Below, piece after piece: positions 16,667-23,359 of a stretch of 23,359 nt of DNA. A model generated the notes under the pieces. The model was not told the origin of the DNA. It searched no databases and saw nothing but the letters and a program-made list of their open reading frames with translations. The position numbers and the translations under genes were made by a program. The DNA lies in the NCBI GenBank assembly GCA_023430145.1, contig JAEZCD010000137.1:1-23359 (forward strand), written 5' to 3'. Each line of letters starts with the position of its first letter. The first letter of the stretch is position 1. This DNA comes from Pseudomonadota bacterium (GTDB taxonomy: Bacteria; Pseudomonadota; Alphaproteobacteria; Rhizobiales; Methylopilaceae).

Positions 16667-17500
16667 TCAGCCCCTCGCCCGAGCCAGCTCCAGCATCCGC
16701 GCCACCTCCGGGCTGTCCGGATCCGCGAAGGGGGCGAGCGCGGTGAAGTGATTGGCGCCGACGATCTCGCGATAGGCCGTCTCGACGCGCTCGTTCGCCC
16801 AGGCGTCGGCGAGGGCACGGCTCTGGCGCAGATATTCGGCGCTCTCGCGCGAGCCGACGAACGCATCGAAGATCGTGCCGGCCGGTGCCGGCCAGAGCAG
16901 CGGCGACAGCGCCCGTGCCTGCGGGCCGGACAGGCGCAGCTCGGCGTTCACGGACGTCTCCACCAGCGGCTCGAGGTCGTAGAGGCCGGAGATGCCGAGC
17001 GCCGCCGGCACCATATCCTTCGGCAGATCGGCGGAGAAGGCGGGCCAGTCCGTCGCCAGCATGCAGGCGGCGAGGTGCCCGCCGGCCGAATGGCCGAAAA
17101 CGAAGGGCCGCCTCTGCAGGCGACGGAAGAGGAAGGCGACCGCCTCGCGCGCCTCGGCGACGATCTCGGCGAGGCGCACGTTCGGGCAGAGGTCGTAGCT
17201 CGGGATTGCCACGGCGACGCCGTGCCGGACGAGGCCGCGCGCCACATGGCTGAAGAGCGTGCGGTCGAACGCCCGCCAGTAGCCGCCGTGAATGAACACG
17301 GCGAGCGGCGCTCCGCTCGCCTCGCCCTCGGGCAGGAAGAGGTCGAGCCGCGTCCGCTCGCCCGGGCCATAGGCGATGTCCAGCTCGCAGCGGGCGCCGT
17401 CGCGAAAGGCGGCGGCATCGCGCGCCCAGCCTTCGATGATCGCCGGATGCTCGGGCACCCGGCGACGGTTGTCGTACTCGGCTTCGAGGTCGAGCCGCAT
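16667..17500 (-). CDS. Alpha/beta hydrolase, kynurenine formamidase/esterase-like
   Basis: A 277-residue cytosolic alpha/beta hydrolase. HGGYW (71-75) supplies the oxyanion hole and is the hallmark of the arylformamidase-like branch. The nucleophile is S138 in GHSAGGH, the likely acid is E219 in VGSRES, and the His is H251 in GANHF. These fit a small esterase or N-formylkynurenine formamidase, but no other tryptophan-catabolism gene is nearby, so the substrate is unknown. It starts 10 bp after the bioY stop with no strong ribosome site, suggesting coupling to bioY. It is not a BioH: the HGGYW motif and the sequence around the nucleophile differ from that family. Confidence 0.83.
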   Translation of the reverse strand: MRLDLEAEYDNRRRVPEHPAIIEGWARDAAAFRDGARCELDIAYGPGERTRLDLFLPEGEASGAPLAVFIHGGYWRAFDRTLFSHVARGLVRHGVAVAIPSYDLCPNVRLAEIVAEAREAVAFLFRRLQRRPFVFGHSAGGHLAACMLATDWPAFSADLPKDMVPAALGISGLYDLEPLVETSVNAELRLSGPQARALSPLLWPAPAGTIFDAFVGSRESAEYLRQSRALADAWANERVETAYREIVGANHFTALAPFADPDSPEVARMLELARARG

Positions 17501-17510
17501 CGCGGCCGCG

Positions 17511-18086
17511 TCAGGCGTCGCGCCGGGCGACCAGCCAGAACCCGCGCACGAGAGCCGTGGCGAGCGCGAGCTTCAGCGCTTCGCCCGGCAGGAAGGGCAC
17601 GAGACCGACGGCGATCGCCTTCTCGAAGCCGACCAGCGTCGTCAGCCAGGCGATGCCGAGCCCGAACAGAATCACCTCGGCGACGAGCATGCAGAACAGA
17701 AGGTCGAGCACGGAGCGCCCGGCCCCGCGCTCGGCGAGATAGCCGAGTGCCGCCGCGCCGAGCAGGAAGCCGACGAGGTAGCCGCCTGTCGGGCCGGCGA
17801 GATAGGCGAGGCCGCCGCCGCCGGCGAACACCGGCAGGCCGATCGCGCCCTGCAGTAGATAGAGACCGATGCTGAGCGCGGCGAGGCGGCCGCCATAGGC
17901 GGCGCCGATCAGCAGCATGGCGCCCGACTGCATCGACATCGGCACCGGCCAGAACGGCACCTGCACCTTGGCGGCGAGCGTCATCAAGAGGCTGCCGGCG
18001 ACGACGAGCAGCGCGTCGCGCAGAAGCTCCCGGCTCCCCGAAGCCGGCCACAGCGCGGCGGCGATCGTGTTGGCGGATTTCGGCAT
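17511..18086 (-). CDS. bioY: Biotin transporter substrate-binding membrane protein BioY
   Basis: A 191-residue integral membrane protein with about six helices, the S component of energy-coupling-factor biotin transporters. Family motifs include VQVPFWPVPMSMQSGAMLLIGA and GPTGGYLVGF. No bioM or bioN gene is adjacent, so it may work alone, as shown for some solitary BioY proteins, or use an energising module encoded elsewhere. The alpha/beta hydrolase gene follows by 10 bp. It is divergent from the TetR-family gene. I looked upstream for the TTATCTATAA-type BioR operator of alphaproteobacteria and did not find one. Confidence 0.93.
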   Translation of the reverse strand: MPKSANTIAAALWPASGSRELLRDALLVVAGSLLMTLAAKVQVPFWPVPMSMQSGAMLLIGAAYGGRLAALSIGLYLLQGAIGLPVFAGGGGLAYLAGPTGGYLVGFLLGAAALGYLAERGAGRSVLDLLFCMLVAEVILFGLGIAWLTTLVGFEKAIAVGLVPFLPGEALKLALATALVRGFWLVARRDA

Positions 18087-18321
18087 TTCCAGGTCCCTCC
18101 CGTAGCGCCGTCATCCATATCGCAGGCCCGCCCATGCGTCATCAGGCGATGCGGCGGCCAGATCCGCAGCGCTCCGCGGGACGCGCATGCCGAAGGCGAG
18201 CGATCTCCGCGAAGGCCTTTGTCGTCCTCGCGAACAGCGCCCTGCTCTTCTCGCCGTTCCCCGCAATGGGCCCGAAGCAGGCGTGCTGCTTTCGGGACAC
18301 GGCCATGTTACAGGCCTTCAC
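18087..18321. promoter_or_regulatory. Divergent intergenic region between bioY and the TetR-family gene
   Basis: The 235-bp region must hold promoters for both genes, but no convincing -35/-10 pair stands out. Two symmetric elements are visible near the regulator: CCCGAAGCAG (18271-18280) facing CTGCTTTCGGG (18286-18296) with one bulged base, and ATGTTA (18305-18310) facing TTCACAT (18317-18323), which reaches into the start codon. The second resembles the outer arms of the larger palindrome at 19014-19038 and may be an autoregulatory site. Confidence 0.35.
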
Positions 18322-18969
18322 ATGGATTGGTCGGGTTCCGGCGGTCGCCGCGGCTATCATCACGGCAACCTGCGCGAGGCGCTGGTGCGGGCGGCGCTCG
18401 ACCTGATCGCCGAGAAGGGTGCTGCCGGATTCACCTTCGCGGACGCCGCGCGGTCGGCGGGCGTCAGCGCTGCCGCGCCCTACCGACATTTCCGCGACCG
18501 CGACGCGCTGATGGCCGACGTCGCCAAGCGGGGGTTCGAGCAGCTCGCAAAGCGCCTCGAGGCCGCCTGGAACAATGGCGTGCCAAACCCTTTTTCCGCC
18601 TTCGAGAGCATCGGCCGCGCCTATCTCGCCTTCGCCCGCGAGGAGCCGGCCTATTACGCGGCCATGTTCGAGGCCGGTATCCCGGTCGACGCCGATTCCG
18701 AGCTGCGCCAGGCCTCCGACGATGCCTTCGCGGTCCTGCGCCGCGCCTCCGAGGCGCTGTGCGCTCTGCTGCCGCGCGAGCAGCGGCCGCCAGCCCTGAT
18801 GATGAGCCTGCACGTCTGGTCGCTGTCGCACGGCATCGCCTCGCTGTTCGCCCGTGCGGGCGAGGCGCGCCGCAAGCTGCCGATGGTGCCCGAGGAGCTG
18901 CTGGAGGCGGGCATGCTCGTCTACCTGCGCGGGCTCGGCATCACCGAGGCGGCGAGCGGGCGGGGTTGA
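18322..18969 (+). CDS. TetR/AcrR-family transcriptional regulator (WHG-type C-terminus)
   Basis: A 215-residue regulator. The N-terminal DNA-binding domain begins GYHHGNLREALVRAALDLIA, with the helix-turn-helix at about 38-58 ending in APYRHFRDRDAL. The C-terminal ligand domain contains HVWSLSHGIASLFA, matching the WHG-type TetR C-terminal domain. The ATG at 18322 is preferred because upstream in-frame codons encode a sequence not seen in TetR proteins; no clear ribosome site precedes it, so a leaderless or weakly translated start is possible. It is divergent from bioY and followed by the DUF2852 gene, whose promoter carries a TetR-like operator, making either a likely target. Confidence 0.9.
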   Translation: MDWSGSGGRRGYHHGNLREALVRAALDLIAEKGAAGFTFADAARSAGVSAAAPYRHFRDRDALMADVAKRGFEQLAKRLEAAWNNGVPNPFSAFESIGRAYLAFAREEPAYYAAMFEAGIPVDADSELRQASDDAFAVLRRASEALCALLPREQRPPALMMSLHVWSLSHGIASLFARAGEARRKLPMVPEELLEAGMLVYLRGLGITEAASGRG

Positions 18970-18986
18970 ATCGACAGGCCGCGCCC

Positions 18987-19015
18987 TTGACAGGACCGGT
19001 CGGCCTCCCCAAAAT
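18987..19015 (+). promoter_or_regulatory. Sigma-70-type promoter of the DUF2852 gene
   Basis: A perfect TTGACA (18987-18992) is followed after 17 bases by CAAAAT (19010-19015), a four-of-six match to TATAAT. The -10 box runs into the palindrome at 19014-19038. Position and spacing fit the gene starting at 19051. It is among the best-looking promoters in the window. Confidence 0.6.
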
Positions 19016-19038
19016 GTAAATGTCACTAACATTCACAT
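19014..19038. promoter_or_regulatory. 25-bp near-palindromic operator
   Basis: The half-sites ATGTNAATGT and ACATTNACAT are arranged around a five-base centre. Of 24 non-central positions, 20 are symmetric. An inner core AATGT-N5-ACATT is perfect. It overlaps the -10 box and the expected transcription start of the DUF2852 gene, the position expected for a repressor site. Size and symmetry suit a TetR-type dimer pair, and a TetR-family gene ends 44 bp upstream. Confidence 0.65.
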
Positions 19039-19050
19039 GAGGGCTGCCCC

Positions 19051-19455
19051 GTGGGCCTCGCAGCAAGAGTCGACGACTTCGCCACGAGAGTGGACGACTA
19101 CGGCAAGCCGGCCTGGATCGGCCTCCTGGTCGTGAGCTTCATCGTTTTCTGGCCGCTCGGTCTCGCCGTTCTGGCCTATCTGATATGGAGTGGACGCATG
19201 GCATGTTCGGGAAGCAGCCGCTGGCAGAGCCGCATGCGGCCGGCAGGCCGCTGGTACGGGCCGCAGCCGTCGAGCGGCAACCGCGCCTTCGACGAGTACC
19301 GCGAGGAGACGCTGCGGCGCCTCGAGGACGAGCAGCGCGAGTTCAAGGATTTCCTCGAGCGCCTGCGGCTCGCCAAGGACAAGGCCGAGTTCGACCAGTT
19401 CATGGCCGATCGCGGCCGCCCGCGGCCGGCCCCCGAGCCGACCATGCAGGGCTGA
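19051..19455 (+). CDS. DUF2852 membrane protein
   Basis: A 134-residue protein of unknown function from a family found mainly in alphaproteobacteria. One or two hydrophobic segments lie at about 20-46 (WIGLLVVSFIVFWPLGLAVL). A polar stretch follows, then a helical, charged C-terminal region (about 78-122) with EYREETLRRLEDEQREFKDF, a likely coiled coil, which is the conserved part of the family. The start is GTG at 19051 with GAGGG at good spacing; the nearby ATG at 19037 is out of frame. A strong promoter, a palindromic operator and a terminator make it a regulated single-gene unit. Confidence 0.85.
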   Translation: MGLAARVDDFATRVDDYGKPAWIGLLVVSFIVFWPLGLAVLAYLIWSGRMACSGSSRWQSRMRPAGRWYGPQPSSGNRAFDEYREETLRRLEDEQREFKDFLERLRLAKDKAEFDQFMADRGRPRPAPEPTMQG

Positions 19456-19480
19456 CCGCCCTTCCCTCACCGAAGCGTCG

Positions 19481-19510
19481 AACGGCCCGCGGCTCACCCC
19501 GCGGGCCGTT
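19481..19510. terminator. Bidirectional intrinsic-type terminator between convergent genes
   Basis: A perfect 12-bp stem, AACGGCCCGCGG with CCGCGGGCCGTT, surrounds a six-base loop. It lies in the 66-bp gap between the convergent DUF2852 and hicB genes. The plus-strand side is followed by a poor T-run (TTTGGCTTTC), so termination is probably stronger for the DUF2852 transcript. Confidence 0.75.
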
Positions 19511-19521
19511 TGGCTTTCAGC

Positions 19522-19926
19522 TCACGCGACGCCGCGTAGCCGCGATTTGGCGACCTCGGCAAGGAAGCTCGAGCGCGTCTTGCCGGCAGCCTCCGCGGCA
19601 CGATCGATCGCCGTCAGCAGGCGCTCGTCGAGGGAGATATTCACGCGTACCGATTTGCCGGCGGTTTCCAACGGCACCGCCGCGAGAATCGCATCGGCGG
19701 CGTCCGCTACAAAATCGGGATCGGACCTGAGTTCCGAAAGACTGCGGATCTGCGGCAGCGGCTCCCCATCCTCGATCATTCCGGCGACGTGGAATGCCAA
19801 GGTGGCCGACCCACGCTCGACCGCTTCGTCGAGGCTGGCGCCGCCCGAGATGCATCCGGGAAAGTCCGGAAACGCGATCCCGTAGGACCCATTCTCCTCG
19901 TGGATCAGGGCGACCACATGCGTCAT
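19522..19926 (-). CDS. hicB: HicB-family antitoxin
   Basis: A 134-residue antitoxin. The N-terminal HicB fold (about 1-60) shows GSYGIAFPDFPGCISGGASLDEA, and the C-terminal ribbon-helix-helix DNA-binding domain (about 92-130) shows VRVNISLDERLLTAIDRAAE. It should neutralise HicA and repress the operon. The ATG at 19926 follows GGAGGT; a GTG two codons earlier overlaps that site and is less likely. It lies 31 bp downstream of hicA, the usual toxin-first order. Confidence 0.92.
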   Translation of the reverse strand: MTHVVALIHEENGSYGIAFPDFPGCISGGASLDEAVERGSATLAFHVAGMIEDGEPLPQIRSLSELRSDPDFVADAADAILAAVPLETAGKSVRVNISLDERLLTAIDRAAEAAGKTRSSFLAEVAKSRLRGVA

Positions 19927-19957
19927 CCGCACCTCCGAATATCGCTCTCGGACTCGC

Positions 19958-20164
19958 TCACCACTCCCACCCGGCCTGCCGGTAGATCGACCGAAGGGTG
20001 CCGATCGGGATTTCCTTCACCCCCATATCGACCGTCACCTTGCCTGGCCTCGATGGATGCACGAACTGCTGGTGGTCGCCGGGACCGCGGCGCTTCAGGA
20101 TCCATCCTGCGGCCGATAGCCGTCGAACCAGCTCCTTCGGGCGCACCGTTCGCCGGGCATTCAT
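19958..20164 (-). CDS. hicA: HicA-family mRNA interferase toxin
   Basis: A 68-residue toxin with a double-stranded RNA-binding-like fold that cleaves mRNA independently of the ribosome. The sequence has KELVRRLSAAGW, the variable loop, and GDHQQFVHP with catalytic H31, then KVTVDMG and EIPIGTLRSIYRQAG, all standard HicA blocks. The ATG at 20164 is preceded by GAGGT; an upstream in-frame extension would run through the operator and is not HicA-like. The active-site His and full length suggest a functional toxin. hicB is downstream and a palindromic operator is immediately upstream. Confidence 0.92.
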   Translation of the reverse strand: MNARRTVRPKELVRRLSAAGWILKRRGPGDHQQFVHPSRPGKVTVDMGVKEIPIGTLRSIYRQAGWEW

Positions 20165-20175
20165 CCGCACCTCGT

Positions 20176-20193
20176 GTGTGTATCTATACACAC
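20176..20193 (-). promoter_or_regulatory. Palindromic operator and probable promoter of hicAB
   Basis: GTGTGTAT and ATACACAC form a perfect inverted repeat around CT, ending 11 bp upstream of the hicA start codon. On the minus strand a -10-like TAGATA (20181-20186) lies within it, 17 bases from TTGTGG (20204-20209), so binding by the HicB ribbon-helix-helix domain would block the promoter. The palindrome is certain; the promoter boxes are weak. Confidence 0.7.
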
Positions 20194-20280
20194 CCCCGTC
20201 GGCCCACAACTCCACCGAAGGACCCGAATCGGCTCCGTTTGAACCCCCATAAGCGATTGACCGCGCGGGCGCGCGGGCGC

Positions 20281-20982
20281 ATGGAAGCCGCCCTCGGCCC
20301 TTGCGGCTTCGGAAGCTCACGAAGAGGCTGCGCCCTGTCCACCCTCCTGCGGATCATGCGGTCGCGCCCGCGGCTGCTGGCGGCGATCGCGCTCGCGGTC
20401 GCGGCGTTCCTCCTGATGCCTGCGGCGTGGGATCACACGAGCCGGACGCTCGCGGCCTGGGACACCGGCGCCCTCGTTTATCTCGTCCTCGCCTTGGCGA
20501 TGATGGCGGGATCGAGCGTGGAGACGACCCGGCAGCAGGCCCGGCGCGAGGACGAAGGGGCGTTCGTCATTCTCGTTCTGACCGTGGTCGCCGCCCTCGC
20601 CAGCCTCGCCGCCATCGGCGCTGAGCTGTCGGACATTCAAGGCTCGGCCGCCGAGGAGAGGATCATTCGCCTCGCGCTCGCCGGCGTGACGATCCTCTGC
20701 TCGTGGTTCTTCCTGCACACCGTCTTCGCCATCCACTATGCCCATGAGTATTACGGCGACGAGGGCGAAGCGGGGGGCCTGCTATTCCCCAACGAGGCAG
20801 AGCCGGACTATTGGGATTTCATGTACTTCTCGTTCACGATCGGCGCGACGGCGCAAACGTCGGACGTCAATGTCACGAGTCGTTTCATGCGACGGCTAGT
20901 TCTCGGGCACTGTATTCTCGCGTTCCTGTTCAACACGACAATTCTGGCGATCGTTGTCAATGTCGGAGCCGGAGTGATCTAG
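20281..20982 (+). CDS. DUF1345 integral membrane protein
   Basis: A protein of up to 233 residues with about five hydrophobic helices. HTVFAIHYAHEYYGDE and PDYWDFMYFSFTIGATAQTSDVNVTSR are the diagnostic DUF1345 blocks, followed by a last helix (LGHCILAFLFNTTILAIVVNV). Function is unknown. The start is uncertain: the ATG at 20281 lacks a ribosome site, and the ATG at 20356 (MRSRPRLLAAIAL) also lacks one but begins where family members usually do. It is divergent from hicA, sharing the short upstream region with its operator, and converges with the uracil-DNA glycosylase gene. Confidence 0.85.
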   Translation: MEAALGPCGFGSSRRGCALSTLLRIMRSRPRLLAAIALAVAAFLLMPAAWDHTSRTLAAWDTGALVYLVLALAMMAGSSVETTRQQARREDEGAFVILVLTVVAALASLAAIGAELSDIQGSAAEERIIRLALAGVTILCSWFFLHTVFAIHYAHEYYGDEGEAGGLLFPNEAEPDYWDFMYFSFTIGATAQTSDVNVTSRFMRRLVLGHCILAFLFNTTILAIVVNVGAGVI

Positions 20983-21037
20983 GCCGGGATGGCGGTCTCT
21001 CGCCCGCGGCGACCTCGTCGCCGTCGTGCGGAGCCCC

Positions 21038-21862
21038 CTACCCCAGCTCTCGGCGGATCGCGCGAAAGTCGCGCCAGGCGAGGCGCTTCTGCAACGGCGA
21101 GCGCAGAAGATAAGCCGGGTGGAGCGTCGCGAAGGCCTTCACCGTGCGCCGGCCGGTATCGTAGTCGAAGGCGCGGCCGCGCAGCTTGAGAATGCCCTCC
21201 TTGCGGCCGAGCACCGATTGCACGGCGGCGCCGCCGAGCAGGACCAGCAGGTCCGGATCGGCGAGCTCGATCTGCCGGCGCACGAAGGGCAGGCAGATTT
21301 CCGTCTCCTGCGGCGTCGGCGTCCGGTTGCCGGGCGGCCGCCAGGGAATCACGTTGGCGATATAAGTGGTGGTGCGGTCGTAGCCGATCGCCGCCAGCAT
21401 GCGGTCGAGCAGCTGGCCGGAGCGGCCGACGAAGGGCTTGCCCTCGATGTCCTCCTCGCGGCCCGGCGCCTCGCCGACCAGCATCAGCCGGGCGCCCGGA
21501 TTGCCGTCGGCGAAGACGAGCCGAGTCGCGGTCACCTTAAGCGCGCAGCCCTCGAAGCGGGCGAGGATGTCGCGCAGCTCCTCGAGCGTCGCCGCGGTTC
21601 GTGCCGCCTCTCGGGCGGCCATGACGGCCGCTTCCGGCGAGGTGGCGAACGCCTCCTCGGCGCCGCGCTGCCGCGCCGCGGGAGCGGCAGGCTGGGCCGG
21701 TGCGAGAGCGGGCTTCGGCTCCGCCACACGCGCGGGTGGAGGCTGCGCCAGCCGATCCTGTCCGCGCTCCTCGACGGCGACGTCGACGCCCATCGCCAGA
21801 TGCCACTCGAGCAGCGCCGCGGCCGACTCCCGCGTCAGCTGCGCATCCGTCGTCGGCCCCAT
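21038..21862 (-). CDS. Uracil-DNA glycosylase, family 4-like, lacking two Fe-S cysteines
   Basis: A 274-residue enzyme that removes uracil from DNA in base-excision repair. Motif A is GEAPGREEDIEGKPFVGRSGQLLD (residues 130-153), and motif B is LHPAYLLRSP (248-257), both family 4. The N-terminal ~95 residues are an Ala/Pro-rich extension. Family 4 enzymes bind a 4Fe-4S cluster with four cysteines; here only C106 (GCALK) and C190 (EICLPF) remain, with Lys at the second CxxC position and Trp174 in place of the Cys in the xCRPP block (IPWRPPGNRTP). These are the only cysteines in the protein. It starts 12 bp after ispB ends and is probably co-transcribed with it. Confidence 0.87.
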   Translation of the reverse strand: MGPTTDAQLTRESAAALLEWHLAMGVDVAVEERGQDRLAQPPPARVAEPKPALAPAQPAAPAARQRGAEEAFATSPEAAVMAAREAARTAATLEELRDILARFEGCALKVTATRLVFADGNPGARLMLVGEAPGREEDIEGKPFVGRSGQLLDRMLAAIGYDRTTTYIANVIPWRPPGNRTPTPQETEICLPFVRRQIELADPDLLVLLGGAAVQSVLGRKEGILKLRGRAFDYDTGRRTVKAFATLHPAYLLRSPLQKRLAWRDFRAIRRELG

Positions 21863-21874
21863 CGCCGTCGAGCC

Positions 21875-22888
21875 TCAGTGGGCCCGCTCGATGACGAAAT
21901 CCACCACCTCGAGCAGCGCCCGCTTGCCCTCGCTCTCCGGGAACAGGCCGAGCGCGTCGCGGGCCATCGAGCCGTAATGGCGGGCGCGGGCCACCGTGTC
22001 CTGCAAGGCGCCGTGCCGCGACAGGAGAGCGATGGCCGTCTCGAGATCGGCGTCGGCGACCTCGCCCGCCTCGAGCGTGCGCTTCCAGAAGGCGCGCTCC
22101 CCCTCGGTGCCGCGGCGGAAGGCGAGCACGATCGGCAGCGTGATCTTGCCCTCGCGGAAATCGTCGCCGACCTTCTTGCCGAGCTTGGCCTCGCGGCCGC
22201 CATAGTCGAGCGCGTCGTCGACGAGCTGGAAGGCGATGCCGAGATTGTTGCCGAAGGACCGGCAGGCGGCCTGCTCGGCGCGCGACAGGCCGGCGAGCAC
22301 CGGGCCGACCTCGCAGGCGGCGGCGAACAGGGCGGCGGTCTTCGAGCGGATGACGGCGATGTACTCGTCCTCGGTGGTCGCCGTGTTCTTGGCGGCCGCG
22401 AGCTGCATCACCTCGCCCTCGGCGATCACCGCGGCGGCATTCGACAGGATCTCGAGCGCGCCGAGGGAGCCGACCTCGACCATCATACGGAACGCCTGGC
22501 CGAGCAGGAAGTCGCCTACGAGAACGGCCGCCTCGTTGCCCCAAAGCATGCGGGCGGCGAGCTTGCCGCGGCGCATCTCGCTCTCGTCGACGACGTCGTC
22601 GTGCAGCAGCGTCGCGTTGTGCATGAACTCGACCGCCGCGGCGAGCCGGATGTGGCCGTCGCCGGAATAGGCCGACAGCGCGGCGGTGGCGAGCGTCAGC
22701 ATCGGCCGGATGCGCTTGCCGCCCGACTCGATCAAGTGGTTGGCCACCTCCGGGATCATCGCCACCTCGGACCCCGTCCGCGACAGGATCATGGCATTGA
22801 CGCGCTCCATGTCGGCGGCGACGAAATGAACGAGCCGATCGATGCCGGTATGATCGGACCGGCTATCGAGGGAAACGACAATACCCAT
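21875..22888 (-). CDS. ispB: Long-chain polyprenyl (octaprenyl-type) diphosphate synthase
   Basis: A 337-residue trans-prenyltransferase that extends farnesyl diphosphate to the ubiquinone side chain. Both aspartate motifs are present: DDVVD (97-101) and DDALD (224-228), plus GGKRIRPML (57-65). The residue five before the first motif is small (A92), as in long-chain synthases. The exact chain length (C40 to C50) cannot be read, though alphaproteobacteria usually make Q10. The start at 22888 (MGIVVSLDSR) is chosen by family length; an ATG at 22918 is possible and neither has a strong ribosome site. It is divergent from the DUF2007 gene and leads into the glycosylase gene. Confidence 0.93.
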   Translation of the reverse strand: MGIVVSLDSRSDHTGIDRLVHFVAADMERVNAMILSRTGSEVAMIPEVANHLIESGGKRIRPMLTLATAALSAYSGDGHIRLAAAVEFMHNATLLHDDVVDESEMRRGKLAARMLWGNEAAVLVGDFLLGQAFRMMVEVGSLGALEILSNAAAVIAEGEVMQLAAAKNTATTEDEYIAVIRSKTAALFAAACEVGPVLAGLSRAEQAACRSFGNNLGIAFQLVDDALDYGGREAKLGKKVGDDFREGKITLPIVLAFRRGTEGERAFWKRTLEAGEVADADLETAIALLSRHGALQDTVARARHYGSMARDALGLFPESEGKRALLEVVDFVIERAH

Positions 22889-23001
22889 GCGTGAGAGCTC
22901 GACCTTCTGCGGAACCATCGGACCGTACCCGTCACCGTCTGGAGCGGCAAGCGAGGCCCTCGCAGGGGGCCGGGTCGCTGCGGGGAGGAGGGTCGACACC
23001 C

Positions 23002-23223
23002 ATGCGTGAGATCGTGCGCACCAACGACCTCGTGCTGCTCTCCTTCGTCCGCGCGCTGCTCGACGAGGCCGGGGTCGAGCATCTCCTGCTCGACAGCCAC
23101 ATGAGCACGGTCGAGGGATCGCTGGGCGTCCTGCCGCGCCGCGTCCTCGTGCCGGAGGACCAGCTGGCGCGGGCGCGCCGGGTGCTCACCGAGGCCGGCA
23201 TCGCCGGCGAGCTGAGGGAATGA
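23002..23223 (+). CDS. DUF2007 domain protein
   Basis: A 73-residue cytosolic protein. It has the DUF2007 (putative signal-transducing, PII-like fold) pattern: MREIVRTNDLVLLSFVRALLDEAG, then a central HMSTVEGSLGVLPRRVLVPEDQ and a final helix. Function is unknown. The ATG at 23002 has a purine-rich GGAGGAGGG about nine bases upstream. Its stop overlaps the start of the methyltransferase gene by four bases (ATGA), so the two are coupled; this pair opposite ispB recurs in Hyphomicrobiales. Confidence 0.88.
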   Translation: MREIVRTNDLVLLSFVRALLDEAGVEHLLLDSHMSTVEGSLGVLPRRVLVPEDQLARARRVLTEAGIAGELRE

Positions 23224-23359
23224 CGCCAGGGGCGGACCGGATCACGGACGACGCGCTGCTCGGCGGGCGGCTCAGGCTTCGGCAGCCGCGCCGCGGCCAC
23301 CGCTTCGGCACCGATGCGGTGCTGCTCGCGGCCCGCGCCGCGAGCGCGCCGTTCCAGCG
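23220..23359 (+). CDS. SAM-dependent methyltransferase, TrmN6-like, N-terminal part (cut by right edge)
   Basis: Only the first 46 codons are present. The ATG at 23220 overlaps the DUF2007 stop. DALLGGRLRLRQPRRGHRFG followed by TDAVLLAA is the typical N-terminus of tRNA1(Val) A37 N6-methyltransferase-like proteins, ending at the edge of the SAM-binding motif. The catalytic NPPY motif lies beyond the window, so the exact target cannot be confirmed. Confidence 0.82.
   Translation, partial: MTPGADRITDDALLGGRLRLRQPRRGHRFGTDAVLLAARAASAPFQ

Noticed and set aside
18087..18321. Possible BioR operator or biotin-responsive element upstream of bioY
   Set aside because: No TTATCTATAA-like sequence is present, and the only symmetric elements are near the TetR gene.
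21008..21022. GGCGAC-CTC-GTCGCC hairpin between the DUF1345 and glycosylase genes
   Set aside because: Well placed for a bidirectional terminator, but the stem is short and no T-run follows on either strand.

Overview
The window comes from a high-GC alphaproteobacterium, most likely of the order Hyphomicrobiales (Rhizobiales). The reasons are the dapF-mtaB-ftsY run, an octaprenyl diphosphate synthase gene divergent from a DUF2007 gene and a small-methyltransferase gene, alphaproteobacterial families such as DUF2852, and strong G/C third-position bias. I cannot name a genus. I saw no rRNA, tRNA, CRISPR array, prophage or insertion sequence; almost the whole window is coding.

Layout. (1) 1-5127, all minus: a class II cytochrome c (c556 type), a membrane-anchored diheme cytochrome c, two tandem exported caspase-fold proteins, and the start of a Pro/Ala-rich exported protein that runs off the left edge. 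The first caspase-fold protein keeps the His/Cys dyad; the second has lost both residues. Both carry a canonical EF-hand loop and a DUF4384-like C-terminus. (2) 5281-10087, plus: gloA, then the housekeeping run dapF-mtaB-ftsY, then a YihY/BrkB membrane protein. (3) 10105-16519, minus: a complete branched-chain-amino-acid-type (HAAT) ABC transporter (livK, livH, livM, livG, livF) with an exported adenosine-deaminase-family enzyme between livK and livH. (4) 16667-18086, minus: bioY and an alpha/beta hydrolase. (5) 18322-19455, plus: a TetR-family regulator, then a DUF2852 gene whose promoter is overlapped by a 25-bp near-palindrome. (6) 19522-20164, minus: a hicA-hicB toxin-antitoxin pair with an 18-bp palindromic operator. 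(7) 20281-20982, plus: a DUF1345 membrane protein. (8) 21038-22888, minus: ispB and a family-4-like uracil-DNA glycosylase that lacks two of the four usual Fe-S cysteines. (9) 23002-23359, plus: a DUF2007 gene overlapping the start of a SAM-dependent methyltransferase cut by the right edge.

The most unusual unit is the caspase/pseudocaspase pair next to two c-type cytochrome genes. Catalytic loss in one copy, shared EF-hand loops and 11-bp spacing suggest a calcium-responsive periplasmic protease with a pseudoenzyme partner; this is inference. Second in interest is the deaminase inside the liv operon, which suggests that purine nucleoside processing is tied to import. A family of palindromic repeats (CTTCCCTCTCCC type) sits in four intergenic gaps, two of them inside the liv operon.
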